From positions 1-7,776 of the forward strand of contig QGUP01000080.1 in NCBI GenBank assembly GCA_003242505.1: 7,776 nucleotides of DNA. Direction: 5' to 3'. A model generated the notes under the pieces. The model did no database searches. It was not told the DNA's origin and saw only the letters and a list, made by a program, of their open reading frames with translations. Of the stretch, positions 1 through 5,507 are shown piece by piece. The position numbers and the translations under genes are program-made. This stretch comes from Bacillota bacterium. Lineage in GTDB: Bacteria; Bacillota; Sulfobacillia; Symbiobacteriales; ZC4RG38. Position 1 is the first letter of the stretch. Each line of letters starts with the position of its first letter.

Positions 1-95
1 TTAAGGTTAGTGAGCCACCCTGATTATCCAAGGTTGAGCTCGTGGCCAGGTTAAGTTGGTAAAAAGAGCCGGTCCGGCCCCTGGGGCCGGGGGGG
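1..95. other. Non-coding, probably low-quality or chimeric left edge
   Basis: The first ~60 bases are much more AT-rich than the rest of the window and carry stops in all three forward frames. In the frame of the following transporter gene there are stops at 21-23 and 60-62. The next bases (84-120) are dominated by long G runs. The transporter needs further N-terminal coding sequence here, but none can be read. I infer a poor read end, vector remnant or chimeric join, not a natural promoter region. Confidence 0.6.
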
Positions 96-1304
96 GTGGC
101 CGGGGGGGGGCTGAGCCCCCAGCCCCTTTGGTTTCTGATGAGCCCGTTCATCGGCATCGGCGCGGGCCTGGGGGCGCTGGTGGCCCGGGCGGTCGGAGCC
201 GGGGACCGCCGGGAGGCGGCGGATGCGGTCCGGCAGGGGATCCTCCTGGGCAGCGCCCTGGCTCTGGCCGCGGCCGCCGGGCTCTGGGCCGGCGCCCCGG
301 GGCTCCTGGGGTGGCTGGGGGCCGAGCCTGACGTGATACCTGTGGCGGTCGCCTACCTCCGGGCCCTGGTGCCGGGGCTGGCGGCCCTCTTCCTCTCGCT
401 GGTCTTGGGCAGCGCCTTCCGGGCTGCGGGGGACACCCGCAGTCCCTTCCGGATCAGCCTGGTGGCCAATGGCCTCAACCTGATCCTGGCCTGGGCCTGG
501 ATCTACGGCCGTCTCGGCCTGCCGGCCTGGGGGGTGGTGGGGGCCGGGTGGGCCACCACCGTCGCCCGGCTGGCGGCCCTGGGGCTGATGCTGGCCGTGC
601 TCTTCCGGGGCCGGGGTCCCCTGGCCCTCCCCCTCCGGGGGGTTTTCCGGGCAAACCCGGGGCTCATCCTCCGCATCCTCCGGGTAGGGGTGCCCGCGGC
701 GGTGAACCGGCTGCTGGGCTCCGGCGCGTACCTCGTCTACCTGCGGCTGGTGGCCGGCCTCGGCACGGTGACCATGGCGGCCCACTACACCGCCGTGGTG
801 GCAGAAGAACTCTCCTGGATCGTGGCCGGCGGCATCTCCGTCGCGGTGGCGGCCCTGGTGGGACAGGCCCTGGGGGCTCGGCAGCCCCATCGGGCCCGGT
901 TGGCCATCGCCGAGGCGGTCTACCTGGGCGGAGGGCTGATGGCGGCCGCCGGCCTCTTCTACCTGGCGGTGCCCGAGTGGTACCTGCGGATCTTCACCCG
1001 GGATCCCGCGGTGCTGGCCCTGGCGGCAACGGCCCTCCGGGTGACCAGCGCCGGCCAGATTCCCATGGTGCTCTCCGAGGTGCTCCAGGGCGCCCTGGCC
1101 GGGGCCGGGGACACCCGGGTGCTGGTCTGGATCGCCGCCTTCGGCGGCTGGGTCGTCCGGCTGGGGGCCGCCTACTACTTCGTCACGGTGCTGGGCTGGG
1201 GACTGGCCGGCTGCTGGGCCGGTGCGGTCCTCGACTGGGTGGCCCGGCTCGTCCTGATGCTGATCCGGGTCCGGAGCGGCCGCTGGCAGGAGGTGCGGGT
1301 CTAG
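96..1304 (+). CDS. MATE-family multidrug/cation efflux transporter, N-terminally truncated
   Basis: An integral membrane antiporter of the MATE family (MOP superfamily), which typically exports cationic drugs or metabolites in exchange for Na+ or H+. The readable protein is 402 residues against about 440-460 for a full member. Recognisable MATE sequence starts around residues 5-20 (LWFLMSPFIGIGAGLGALV), which corresponds to the second helix, so helix 1 and about 40-55 residues are missing. The two-fold repeat of the family is visible: RAAGDTRSPFRISLVANGLN at 109-128 in the first half and GALAGAGDTRVLVWI at 332-346 in the second, plus VGQALGARQPHRARLA at 255-270. About ten hydrophobic segments remain. 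The GTG at 96 is only the first in-frame start after a stop; it lies in a G-rich tract without a credible ribosome binding site, so the true start is lost. Family assignment is firm; substrate unknown. Confidence 0.9.
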   Translation: MAGGGLSPQPLWFLMSPFIGIGAGLGALVARAVGAGDRREAADAVRQGILLGSALALAAAAGLWAGAPGLLGWLGAEPDVIPVAVAYLRALVPGLAALFLSLVLGSAFRAAGDTRSPFRISLVANGLNLILAWAWIYGRLGLPAWGVVGAGWATTVARLAALGLMLAVLFRGRGPLALPLRGVFRANPGLILRILRVGVPAAVNRLLGSGAYLVYLRLVAGLGTVTMAAHYTAVVAEELSWIVAGGISVAVAALVGQALGARQPHRARLAIAEAVYLGGGLMAAAGLFYLAVPEWYLRIFTRDPAVLALAATALRVTSAGQIPMVLSEVLQGALAGAGDTRVLVWIAAFGGWVVRLGAAYYFVTVLGWGLAGCWAGAVLDWVARLVLMLIRVRSGRWQEVRV

Positions 1305-1313
1305 CGTCCCGAT

Positions 1314-1355
1314 GCCTGCGGCGCCGGGGTACCGGCGCCGGGCAGGCCAGGCTTT
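1314..1355 (+). terminator. GC-rich hairpin after the MATE gene, probable terminator
   Basis: It begins 10 bases after the MATE stop codon. GCCTGC (1314-1319) plus GGCGCCGG (1320-1327) pair with CCGGCGCC (1332-1339) and GCAGGC (1342-1347). This gives a 14-bp stem with a two-base bulge (GG, 1340-1341) and a GGTA loop. The following T tract is short (CTTTA, 1352-1356), so termination may be weak; the location between convergent genes supports the call. Confidence 0.55.
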
Positions 1356-1365
1356 AGGCGTAAAC

Positions 1366-1406
1366 GATTTCGTCGAAATCCACAGATTTGTGCACATTAT
1401 CCACAG
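1366..1406. promoter_or_regulatory. AT-rich island with DnaA-box consensus, a second box-like copy and a palindrome
   Basis: TTATCCACA at 1397-1405 is an exact match to the classical DnaA-box consensus. The core ATCCACAG occurs twice in the same orientation, at 1378-1385 and 1399-1406, exactly 21 bp apart, i.e. about two helical turns. Adjacent is a perfect inverted repeat GATTTCG-T-CGAAATC (1366-1380), and between the boxes the palindrome TGTGCACA (1389-1396). The stretch 1352-1430 is clearly AT-richer than its surroundings and carries no gene. DnaA binding is an inference from the motif; dnaA, dnaN and rpmH are not in the window. Confidence 0.45.
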
Positions 1407-1425
1407 GGAATGACGAGACGTTCAA
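1396..1425 (-). promoter_or_regulatory. Possible leftward sigma70/sigmaA promoter overlapping the DnaA box
   Basis: On the minus strand TTGAAC (1420-1425) and GATAAT (1396-1401) are separated by 18 bp, with 5/6 and 5/6 matches to TTGACA and TATAAT. The -10 element overlaps the DnaA box at 1397-1405. A transcript would run antisense into the 3' end of the MATE gene, where no real gene lies on that strand. It may be an antisense promoter or a by-product of the AT-rich motif cluster. Confidence 0.3.
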
Positions 1426-1490
1426 CTTGCAACGCTCCGGTGCCCGCGAAATACCGCCGGACCGCCGCCGGAGGACCGGCGCTGTCGGGC

Positions 1491-2822
1491 TCACCGGTCG
1501 GTCTCCACCCCGGCGCAGAGGTTCTCGGGGCCGAAGGGTTCGTGGCTGTAACCCCAGTAGGCCGGGGGCTCCGTGGGGCTCAGCCCCCAGACCCTGGCCG
1601 CGGCCCGACAGCCGGCCAACACGTCCGATGCCCCGGGGCCGGCGGCGGCGACAAAGGCCTGGGACCAGCGGGCGTAAGGGCCGTCCTCCCGCTCGGCCGC
1701 CTCTGCCAGGGCGGCGACTTCATCGGTACGGCCCGCCAGAGCGGCCAGCACCAGCAGCCGGAACCGGGCCAGGGCCCGGAGGAAGGGGGCCTCCAGGGCG
1801 GGATCGGTCCAGTACTCAAGCTGGTCGCTGGCCGTCAGGACCTCCTGGTAGAGCTGCCGGGCCCGGGCGAGGTCTCCCTCGCGGGCCGCCTCCGCCCCGT
1901 CCACCAGCCGGAAGTGGGCGTACCGGCTGGGGGCCCGGGTGTGGGAGGCGAGGGAGAAGCCGCCGCCGTCCCAGCGGTAGACCCAGGTCTCCGGCCGCTG
2001 GGGACCGGCGCCCACGGAACCCACCCCGGCCGCGGTCACCCAGACCTCCGTACCGTCGAGGCGCGCCTGGCCTCCCGGGACCTCGGGCACGGTGAGGAGG
2101 CTCTGCCAGCCGCCGGGGTCCCGGCGGAGGACCGAGACGGTGAGAAAGCAGGTGTGGGCCCCGCAGGACTGGCTCGCGGCCACCACCTCCGCCCCGCCGC
2201 GGCCATCGAAGTCGGCGGTGGCGACCAGGCCCGGGTTCAGGACCGGCGGCGGCAGCGTAGGGTCCTCCGGGGTTGACCCTTCCGCCAGCGCGGGCTCGCC
2301 GACGATGGGCACGGGTTCGGCCCGCCAGGCGTCTCCATCGGCCCGGACGGCGACCAGGTACCCGGCCCGGAATCCGGCCGGATCGGCGCCGCTCCAGCGG
2401 AGGGGAAGGAGGTACTCCGGCCGGCCGTCGCCGTCCAGGTCTGCGGGGGTGAGGCTGTCCCCGGGGTCCCAGGCCTGCCAGGCCGCGGCCAGGGCCGAGA
2501 GGTCCTCCGGCCGGCCGCCGGCCTGGAGCCACCGGTCGAGGGCCGGGACCAGTTCCACCGCCCGCCCGGGACGGGGCGGCAGCGGGACCGGGCGGCTGCC
2601 CGGGGTCCCGGGCTCCCCGGAGGGTTCGCCTCCCTCCGGCGGGACCTTGCCGGCATCGGTGCCGCCCTCGGCCGGGGCCGCCGGCCGGTCCGGGCCGAGG
2701 GCCGGGACCGGGGTCTCGCCGGGTCGGCGGAGATAGACCGCGGCCAGGACGAGGCCGAGGACGGCCAGTCCGGCGGCCAGAATCGGCAGGGCCGCCTTCC
2801 GGCGGCCCGTGGGCATCGGCAT
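1491..2822 (-). CDS. Membrane-anchored protein with FG-GAP-like motifs, function unknown
   Basis: A 443-residue protein. Residues 1-9 are short and basic (MPMPTGRRK), followed by one hydrophobic segment (about 10-30), so it is probably anchored with the rest outside the cell. Residues 32-88 are a Pro/Gly/Glu-rich linker. The middle holds two acidic FG-GAP/VCBS-like turns, DLDGDGRPEYLLPLRW at 128-143 and ADFDGRGGAEVVAA at 203-216, a pattern seen in extracellular beta-propeller repeats that often bind calcium. A Cys pair (C220, C225) could form a disulfide. The C-terminal part (about 303-380) looks helical and faintly TPR-like (LARARQLYQEVL). The ATG at 2822 is chosen because AGGAGG at 2832-2837 sits 9 bases upstream; the ATG at 2829 is out of frame and that at 2816 is too far. 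It is third in a leftward cluster, 77 bp after the DUF2797 gene. I do not recognise a named family. Confidence 0.8.
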   Translation of the reverse strand: MPMPTGRRKAALPILAAGLAVLGLVLAAVYLRRPGETPVPALGPDRPAAPAEGGTDAGKVPPEGGEPSGEPGTPGSRPVPLPPRPGRAVELVPALDRWLQAGGRPEDLSALAAAWQAWDPGDSLTPADLDGDGRPEYLLPLRWSGADPAGFRAGYLVAVRADGDAWRAEPVPIVGEPALAEGSTPEDPTLPPPVLNPGLVATADFDGRGGAEVVAASQSCGAHTCFLTVSVLRRDPGGWQSLLTVPEVPGGQARLDGTEVWVTAAGVGSVGAGPQRPETWVYRWDGGGFSLASHTRAPSRYAHFRLVDGAEAAREGDLARARQLYQEVLTASDQLEYWTDPALEAPFLRALARFRLLVLAALAGRTDEVAALAEAAEREDGPYARWSQAFVAAAGPGASDVLAGCRAAARVWGLSPTEPPAYWGYSHEPFGPENLCAGVETDR

Positions 2823-2831
2823 CGGCCATTC

Positions 2832-2837
2832 CCTCCT
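2832..2837 (-). promoter_or_regulatory. Ribosome binding site fixing the start of the FG-GAP-like gene
   Basis: AGGAGG on the minus strand with a 9-base spacer to the ATG at 2820-2822. Three ATGs lie close together (2829, 2822, 2816); only the middle one is both in frame and well spaced. Confidence 0.75.
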
Positions 2838-2850
2838 GCTGGTGTGGTGC

Positions 2851-2880
2851 GGCGCCGGTACGCCCTTGCTGGGCGGCGCC
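2851..2880 (-). other. Stem-loop between the DUF2797 and FG-GAP-like genes
   Basis: GGCGC (2851-2855) pairs with GCGCC (2876-2880) and CGCCC (2861-2865) with GGGCG (2871-2875), with a TTGCT loop and a five-base bulge on one side. No T tract follows on the minus strand, so this is more likely a partial terminator or mRNA-processing hairpin than a full stop. It lies in the 77-bp gap of the leftward cluster and could lower expression of the last gene. Confidence 0.3.
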
Positions 2881-2899
2881 TGGAATCGAGCCCCTGCAA

Positions 2900-3745
2900 T
2901 CAGACCCCTGAAACGCTTTCGAGGCTGCTGAAGTCTATTTTAACGTGGTACCCTGCATACTTGGGGATGTTGACCACCTGCACCTTCCCTGCCGCCCGGG
3001 CCTCCGGGTCGGCGGCCAGGAGCAGGTACTTGGCCTTCATCCCCACCAGGATCCCCGCCGCCGGGCCCCGGTCCAGGTCGACGGGGCTCACGCTCTCCAC
3101 CGGCCCGGTCACGGGGTAGGAGAACCGCCAGGTCACCTGCTCGTCCTCCGGGAGCAGGTAGGGCCGGTACTCCTCGGGCACCAGGGCCAGGACCTGCTGC
3201 CGGACCTCCTCCAGGGGGGCGGCGGAGACCTCGCCCCTCAGCATCTTCCGCCAATTGGTCTTGTCCGGCAGGTGCCGGCTCAGGAGCTGTTCCAGCTCCC
3301 CGGCCATTCGCCGGTTGGGGAGCCGGGCGATGGGCACCGCCTCCACGGCTCCCTGCTCCAGCCACCGGCCCGGCAGGTTCCGGCTGAGCCCCACCTTGAT
3401 GTCGCTGGATCGGGCCAGGTAGAGGTAGGTGGGGACCATGCAGTGGGCGTCGCCCCACTTCTGGTCCCGGCAGGTCTCGTAGTGGCAGGTGTGAGGATTT
3501 ACCACGCAAAGGTCGTTCTGGGGCAGGTCCCGGAAGCAGGGATAGCAGGAGCCGTTGGGGAAGAGCTTTTTCACCCTTCGGCCGCACCAGACGCAGGCCT
3601 TCTCGCCGGTGTGGACCAGCCGGACCGGCCGGCCCAGGTGCGGCATCAGGTCGACTGGGCCTGTGTCCAGTTCCAGCCGGTAGACGACCGCACCGCCGTC
3701 GGCCAGGTCCGGCGCGAGGTCCCGGAGGTAACCGGTGATCGTCAC
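2900..3745 (-). CDS. DUF2797 family protein (Cys-rich, probably zinc-binding)
   Basis: A 281-residue protein of the DUF2797 family, whose function is unknown. The signature runs through the middle: CVWCG (C51, C54), GSCYPCF (C67, C70), then C80, C87, C92 and C102, eight cysteines consistent with zinc sites. Next come YLYLARSSDIKVGLSRN (107-123), RWLEQGA (127-133), AGELEQLL (148-155) and DKTNW (161-165). The YLYLA...KVG...R...E arrangement recalls the GIY-YIG nuclease core, which is only my inference. The open frame extends upstream to 3982, but that part overlaps the DUF402 gene and is not family-like. GTG at 3745 is chosen because GGAGG (3753-3757) lies 7 bases upstream and conserved sequence starts there. 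The GTG overlaps the upstream TGA by four bases (GTGA), so the two genes are probably translationally coupled. Confidence 0.88.
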   Translation of the reverse strand: MTITGYLRDLAPDLADGGAVVYRLELDTGPVDLMPHLGRPVRLVHTGEKACVWCGRRVKKLFPNGSCYPCFRDLPQNDLCVVNPHTCHYETCRDQKWGDAHCMVPTYLYLARSSDIKVGLSRNLPGRWLEQGAVEAVPIARLPNRRMAGELEQLLSRHLPDKTNWRKMLRGEVSAAPLEEVRQQVLALVPEEYRPYLLPEDEQVTWRFSYPVTGPVESVSPVDLDRGPAAGILVGMKAKYLLLAADPEARAAGKVQVVNIPKYAGYHVKIDFSSLESVSGV

Positions 3746-4254
3746 CCTTTCGCCTCCACTTCCGCCCCCTCTTCCCACACCGGCGGGATGCCCCAGGCCC
3801 GCAGGAGGGTGGTGAACTGGAACCCGCAGCGGTGCAGCCCTTCGCAGGTCTGGTGGAGGGCTTCCATCGCCAGTGCGGCCTGTTCGACGGTCAGGTACCC
3901 GGCCCGCAGGCCGGCGGCAAACTCGTGGCAGTCCAGCACCTTGTAGTAACCCCGGGGATAGATCAGCAGGTCGAGGTACCAATCGGTAACCGCCAGGCCC
4001 AGGGGATGGGGCGCGGTATCGACGATGTCAATGTACCAGCGGAACCGGGTGGGCTCCCGGCGCCGGATCCGGCTGGCCATCACCCGGCGCTCGGGCAACA
4101 CCACGGCGAGGTCCCACTGGTCCCACCCGGCATGGGGGCGCCGGGCGACCCACGCGGGGCCGATCTGGGTGATGATGGCCGGTTCCGTGTGACCATCGTG
4201 ATATCGGACCTGGCGGGACTGGCGGTCCAGAATCGTCGTGTAAGGCGCTTTCAT
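3742..4254 (-). CDS. DUF402 family protein, probable nucleotide or phosphate-ester hydrolase
   Basis: A 170-residue cytoplasmic protein matching the DUF402 family. Characterised relatives include the staphylococcal nucleoside tri-/diphosphatase Ntdp and the fosfomycin-pathway hydrolase FomD, divalent-metal-dependent phosphohydrolases; Bacillus YgaC is a similar-sized member. Visible family features are FRWYIDIVD (71-79), VTDWYLDLLIYPRGYY (89-104) and VLDCHEF (106-112), with acidic residues D91, D95, D108 and E111 placed as in metal-binding members, and a helical tail with GYLTVEQAALAMEA. The start at 4254 is supported by GGGAGG (4261-4266) six bases upstream and by the family starting there; the open frame continues upstream only because of high GC. 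It is the first gene of the leftward cluster, overlaps the next gene by four bases, and faces the control region at 4255-4381. The exact substrate cannot be read from sequence. Confidence 0.87.
   Translation of the reverse strand: MKAPYTTILDRQSRQVRYHDGHTEPAIITQIGPAWVARRPHAGWDQWDLAVVLPERRVMASRIRRREPTRFRWYIDIVDTAPHPLGLAVTDWYLDLLIYPRGYYKVLDCHEFAAGLRAGYLTVEQAALAMEALHQTCEGLHRCGFQFTTLLRAWGIPPVWEEGAEVEAKG
3753..3757 (-). promoter_or_regulatory. Ribosome binding site of the DUF2797 gene, inside the DUF402 coding end
   Basis: GGAGG on the minus strand, 7 bases before the GTG start at 3745. It lies within the last codons of the upstream gene and decides the start of the DUF2797 reading frame, shortening the open frame by 79 codons. 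Confidence 0.7.
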
Positions 4255-4260
4255 GGCCGT

Positions 4261-4266
4261 CCTCCC
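4261..4266 (-). promoter_or_regulatory. Ribosome binding site of the DUF402 gene
   Basis: GGGAGG on the minus strand with a 6-base spacer to the ATG at 4252-4254. It supports the short 170-residue form rather than longer open frames running further upstream. Confidence 0.75.
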
Positions 4267-4337
4267 GCAGGAATACTGGCAGGAATTCTTCTGGCGGCAA
4301 TTCGATTTTGGGGCGTGCGGTTCCTGCCCAGCAGGGA
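4267..4337. promoter_or_regulatory. Divergent control region with four GCAGGRA motifs
   Basis: The 127-bp gap between the divergent DUF402 and MltG-like genes has direct repeats GCAGGAAT at 4267-4274 and 4279-4286 (12 bp apart). It also has an inverted pair TTCCTGC (4321-4327) CCA GCAGGGA (4331-4337). All four are versions of GCAGGRA, two tandem and two as a dyad, a layout typical of operators. No convincing -35/-10 pair could be placed, so the promoters are not mapped. Binding by a regulator is inferred. Confidence 0.4.
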
Positions 4338-4346
4338 CAGGGAGAT

Positions 4347-4359
4347 TTCGAACTTCGAA
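4347..4359. repeat. Tandem TTCGAA palindromes upstream of the MltG-like gene
   Basis: TTCGAA occurs at 4347-4352 and again at 4354-4359, separated by one C, directly upstream of the AGGAGG of the rightward gene. In this GC-rich sequence two adjacent AT-containing palindromes stand out; they could be an operator or an mRNA 5' structure. Confidence 0.35.
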
Positions 4360-4367
4360 GAAGAAGT

Positions 4368-4373
4368 AGGAGG
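4368..4373 (+). promoter_or_regulatory. Ribosome binding site of the MltG-like gene
   Basis: AGGAGG with an 8-base spacer to the ATG at 4382. It fixes the start of the rightward gene. Confidence 0.75.
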
Positions 4374-4381
4374 CGCAGCCG

Positions 4382-5215
4382 ATGGCGTACCTGTTGATGG
4401 CAGTGGGGATGGCGATGGCCCTGCTGGCCCTGTGGCGGGCCATGGCCGGCGGGGAGGAGGAGCCCCGGCGCCGGGGCCGGTCCGCAGGCGCAGCCCAGGG
4501 CCGGACGGGCAGCGGGGCGGAGGTGGCGGCCGGACTGGATCCCGCAGATCCCCGGGCCGCTGCCTGGGCGGTGCTCCGGGAGCCGGTCCAGGTGGAACCC
4601 GGGCTCCTCGACCTCATCGCCCGGCGACCCCCGGCCCGGCAGTTCCGCATCGGCACCCTCCTGGGGTTCGGCCTTGGCCTGGCGGTGGCCGGGGGCATCT
4701 GGCTCCTGGCCCAGAACATGGGGTGGGCTGTGCCGCCCCAGGTCGCCGCGGGCCCGGGCCCCGGCGGCCAGCGGGCAGCCGCCGGCGAGGCCGGCGGTGG
4801 GGGGTCGGCCGGAAGCGGGGGCGAAATCTCTGGTCGGGCTACCGGTGGTAGCGCTGCTGGCGGCGAGGCGACAGGCCGCGGGGCCACCGGCGACGGGGCC
4901 GGCGGGATTTCCGGGGCTCCTGCCTCCGGCGGCGGGGACACCCCCGCCTCGACGGGGGCGGCGGAAAACCCTGGCGGCGGCGCCACCGGCGCTCAGACTG
5001 CGCCGGGGACCCTGGTGACGGTGGTCATCGACCCGGGGATGACCGCGCCCCAGATTGCCGCCCGGCTCCGGGAAAAGGGCCTCATCGCCGACGAGGCCGC
5101 CTTCCTGGCCCGGCTGGCGGAGCGAGGGATGGACACCCGGCTCCAGGCGGGGACCTTCCAGATCCCCGCGGGGGTCAGCCTGGACCAGGTGATCGACCGG
5201 CTGGCCGGGATGTGA
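4382..5215 (+). CDS. Membrane protein with isolated MltG/YceG-type LysM-like domain
   Basis: A 277-residue protein. It has an N-terminal hydrophobic segment (about 2-20), a polar stretch, and a second hydrophobic segment (about 90-110, IGTLLGFGLGLAVAGGIWLL). A long Gly/Ala/Ser-rich low-complexity linker follows (about 121-207). The C-terminal domain (211-277) reads VTVVIDPGMTAPQIAARLRE, KGLIADEAAFLARL, LQAGTFQIPAG and VSLDQVIDRL. This is the pattern of the small LysM-like subdomain of MltG/YceG endolytic transglycosylases and related Gram-positive proteins. The catalytic MltG domain with its Glu is absent and the gene ends right after the subdomain, so it is unlikely to cut glycan strands; a wall-associated binding role is an inference. 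The start is set by AGGAGG at 4368-4373. The gene is transcribed alone, divergent from the DUF402 gene, and followed by a strong terminator. Confidence 0.82.
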   Translation: MAYLLMAVGMAMALLALWRAMAGGEEEPRRRGRSAGAAQGRTGSGAEVAAGLDPADPRAAAWAVLREPVQVEPGLLDLIARRPPARQFRIGTLLGFGLGLAVAGGIWLLAQNMGWAVPPQVAAGPGPGGQRAAAGEAGGGGSAGSGGEISGRATGGSAAGGEATGRGATGDGAGGISGAPASGGGDTPASTGAAENPGGGATGAQTAPGTLVTVVIDPGMTAPQIAARLREKGLIADEAAFLARLAERGMDTRLQAGTFQIPAGVSLDQVIDRLAGM

Positions 5216-5278
5216 GGAGCGGCGGTGCGGGCTCGCCCAGGGCCGCCTGGCGTGGCCGGCGGATCGGCCGCTGATCGT

Positions 5279-5320
5279 GGGCATCCTTGACGAGGTTCGT
5301 CAGGGGTGCCCTTTGTTCTT
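5279..5320 (+). terminator. Strong intrinsic terminator after the MltG-like gene
   Basis: GGGCA-TCCT-TGACGA (5279-5293) pairs along its whole length with TCGTCA-GGGG-TGCCC (5297-5311). This is a 15-bp stem with only two G-U pairs and a three-base loop (GGT), followed at once by TTTGTTCTT (5312-5320). It lies 64 bases after the gene's stop codon. Stem length, tight loop and T tract make this the best terminator in the window. Confidence 0.85.
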
Positions 5321-5507
5321 CCACGGGTTGTCCCACGGCCGCAGCGGTGCGGGATGCCCCTTCTTGGGCCGCGGCCCTGGTTCCACGGCGGGCGGAGGGC
5401 CGGACCCGGGGGAGCCGGTCCTGCGGCGGATCGGGGTCGGAACCCGCGGATGACCGGCACCCGTCGAAGGGGGAGGGAACCGACGACATGGAGAGGGGGA
5501 AGGGGCC
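5321..5507 (+). other. Gene-free stretch upstream of the lipoprotein gene
   Basis: I see no convincing gene here; the small open frames are low-complexity Arg/Gly/Pro products of high GC. It holds GGATGCCC (5352-5359), which could pair with the first eight bases of the preceding terminator stem (5279-5286); a 12-base palindrome GGGCCGCGGCCC (5366-5377); and TTCCACGG at 5319-5326 and 5381-5388. The promoter of the lipoprotein gene should lie here, but no good -35/-10 pair is visible. A purine-rich ribosome binding site (GAGAGGGGG, 5491-5499) ends the stretch. Confidence 0.4.

Noticed and set aside
51..1397. Long minus-strand open frame opposite the MATE gene
   Set aside because: Gly/Pro/Gln/His-rich low-complexity product antisense to a convincing membrane transporter; typical of high-GC DNA without stops.
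1390..1420. Chromosome-dimer dif site (ATAATGT half-site on the minus strand)
   Set aside because: The left arm and centre resemble XerC arms, but the right arm does not match the expected TTATGT-type half; the DnaA-box reading explains the motif better.
1351..1440. Chromosomal replication origin
   Set aside because: Only two box-like sites, and no dnaA, dnaN, rpmH or extended AT-rich unwinding region in the window.
3746..3982. N-terminal extension of the DUF2797 protein
   Set aside because: It overlaps the DUF402 coding region in another frame, is Arg/Pro/Gly-rich, and a good ribosome binding site marks the GTG at 3745.
4255..4986. Upstream extension of the DUF402 open frame across the divergent gene
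   Set aside because: Pro/Ala-rich shadow of the MltG-like gene; the DUF402 family starts at 4254 with a proper ribosome binding site.
5221..5507. T-box or other known riboswitch
   Set aside because: The terminator hairpin is present, but I could find no T-box core, specifier loop or other known aptamer signature.
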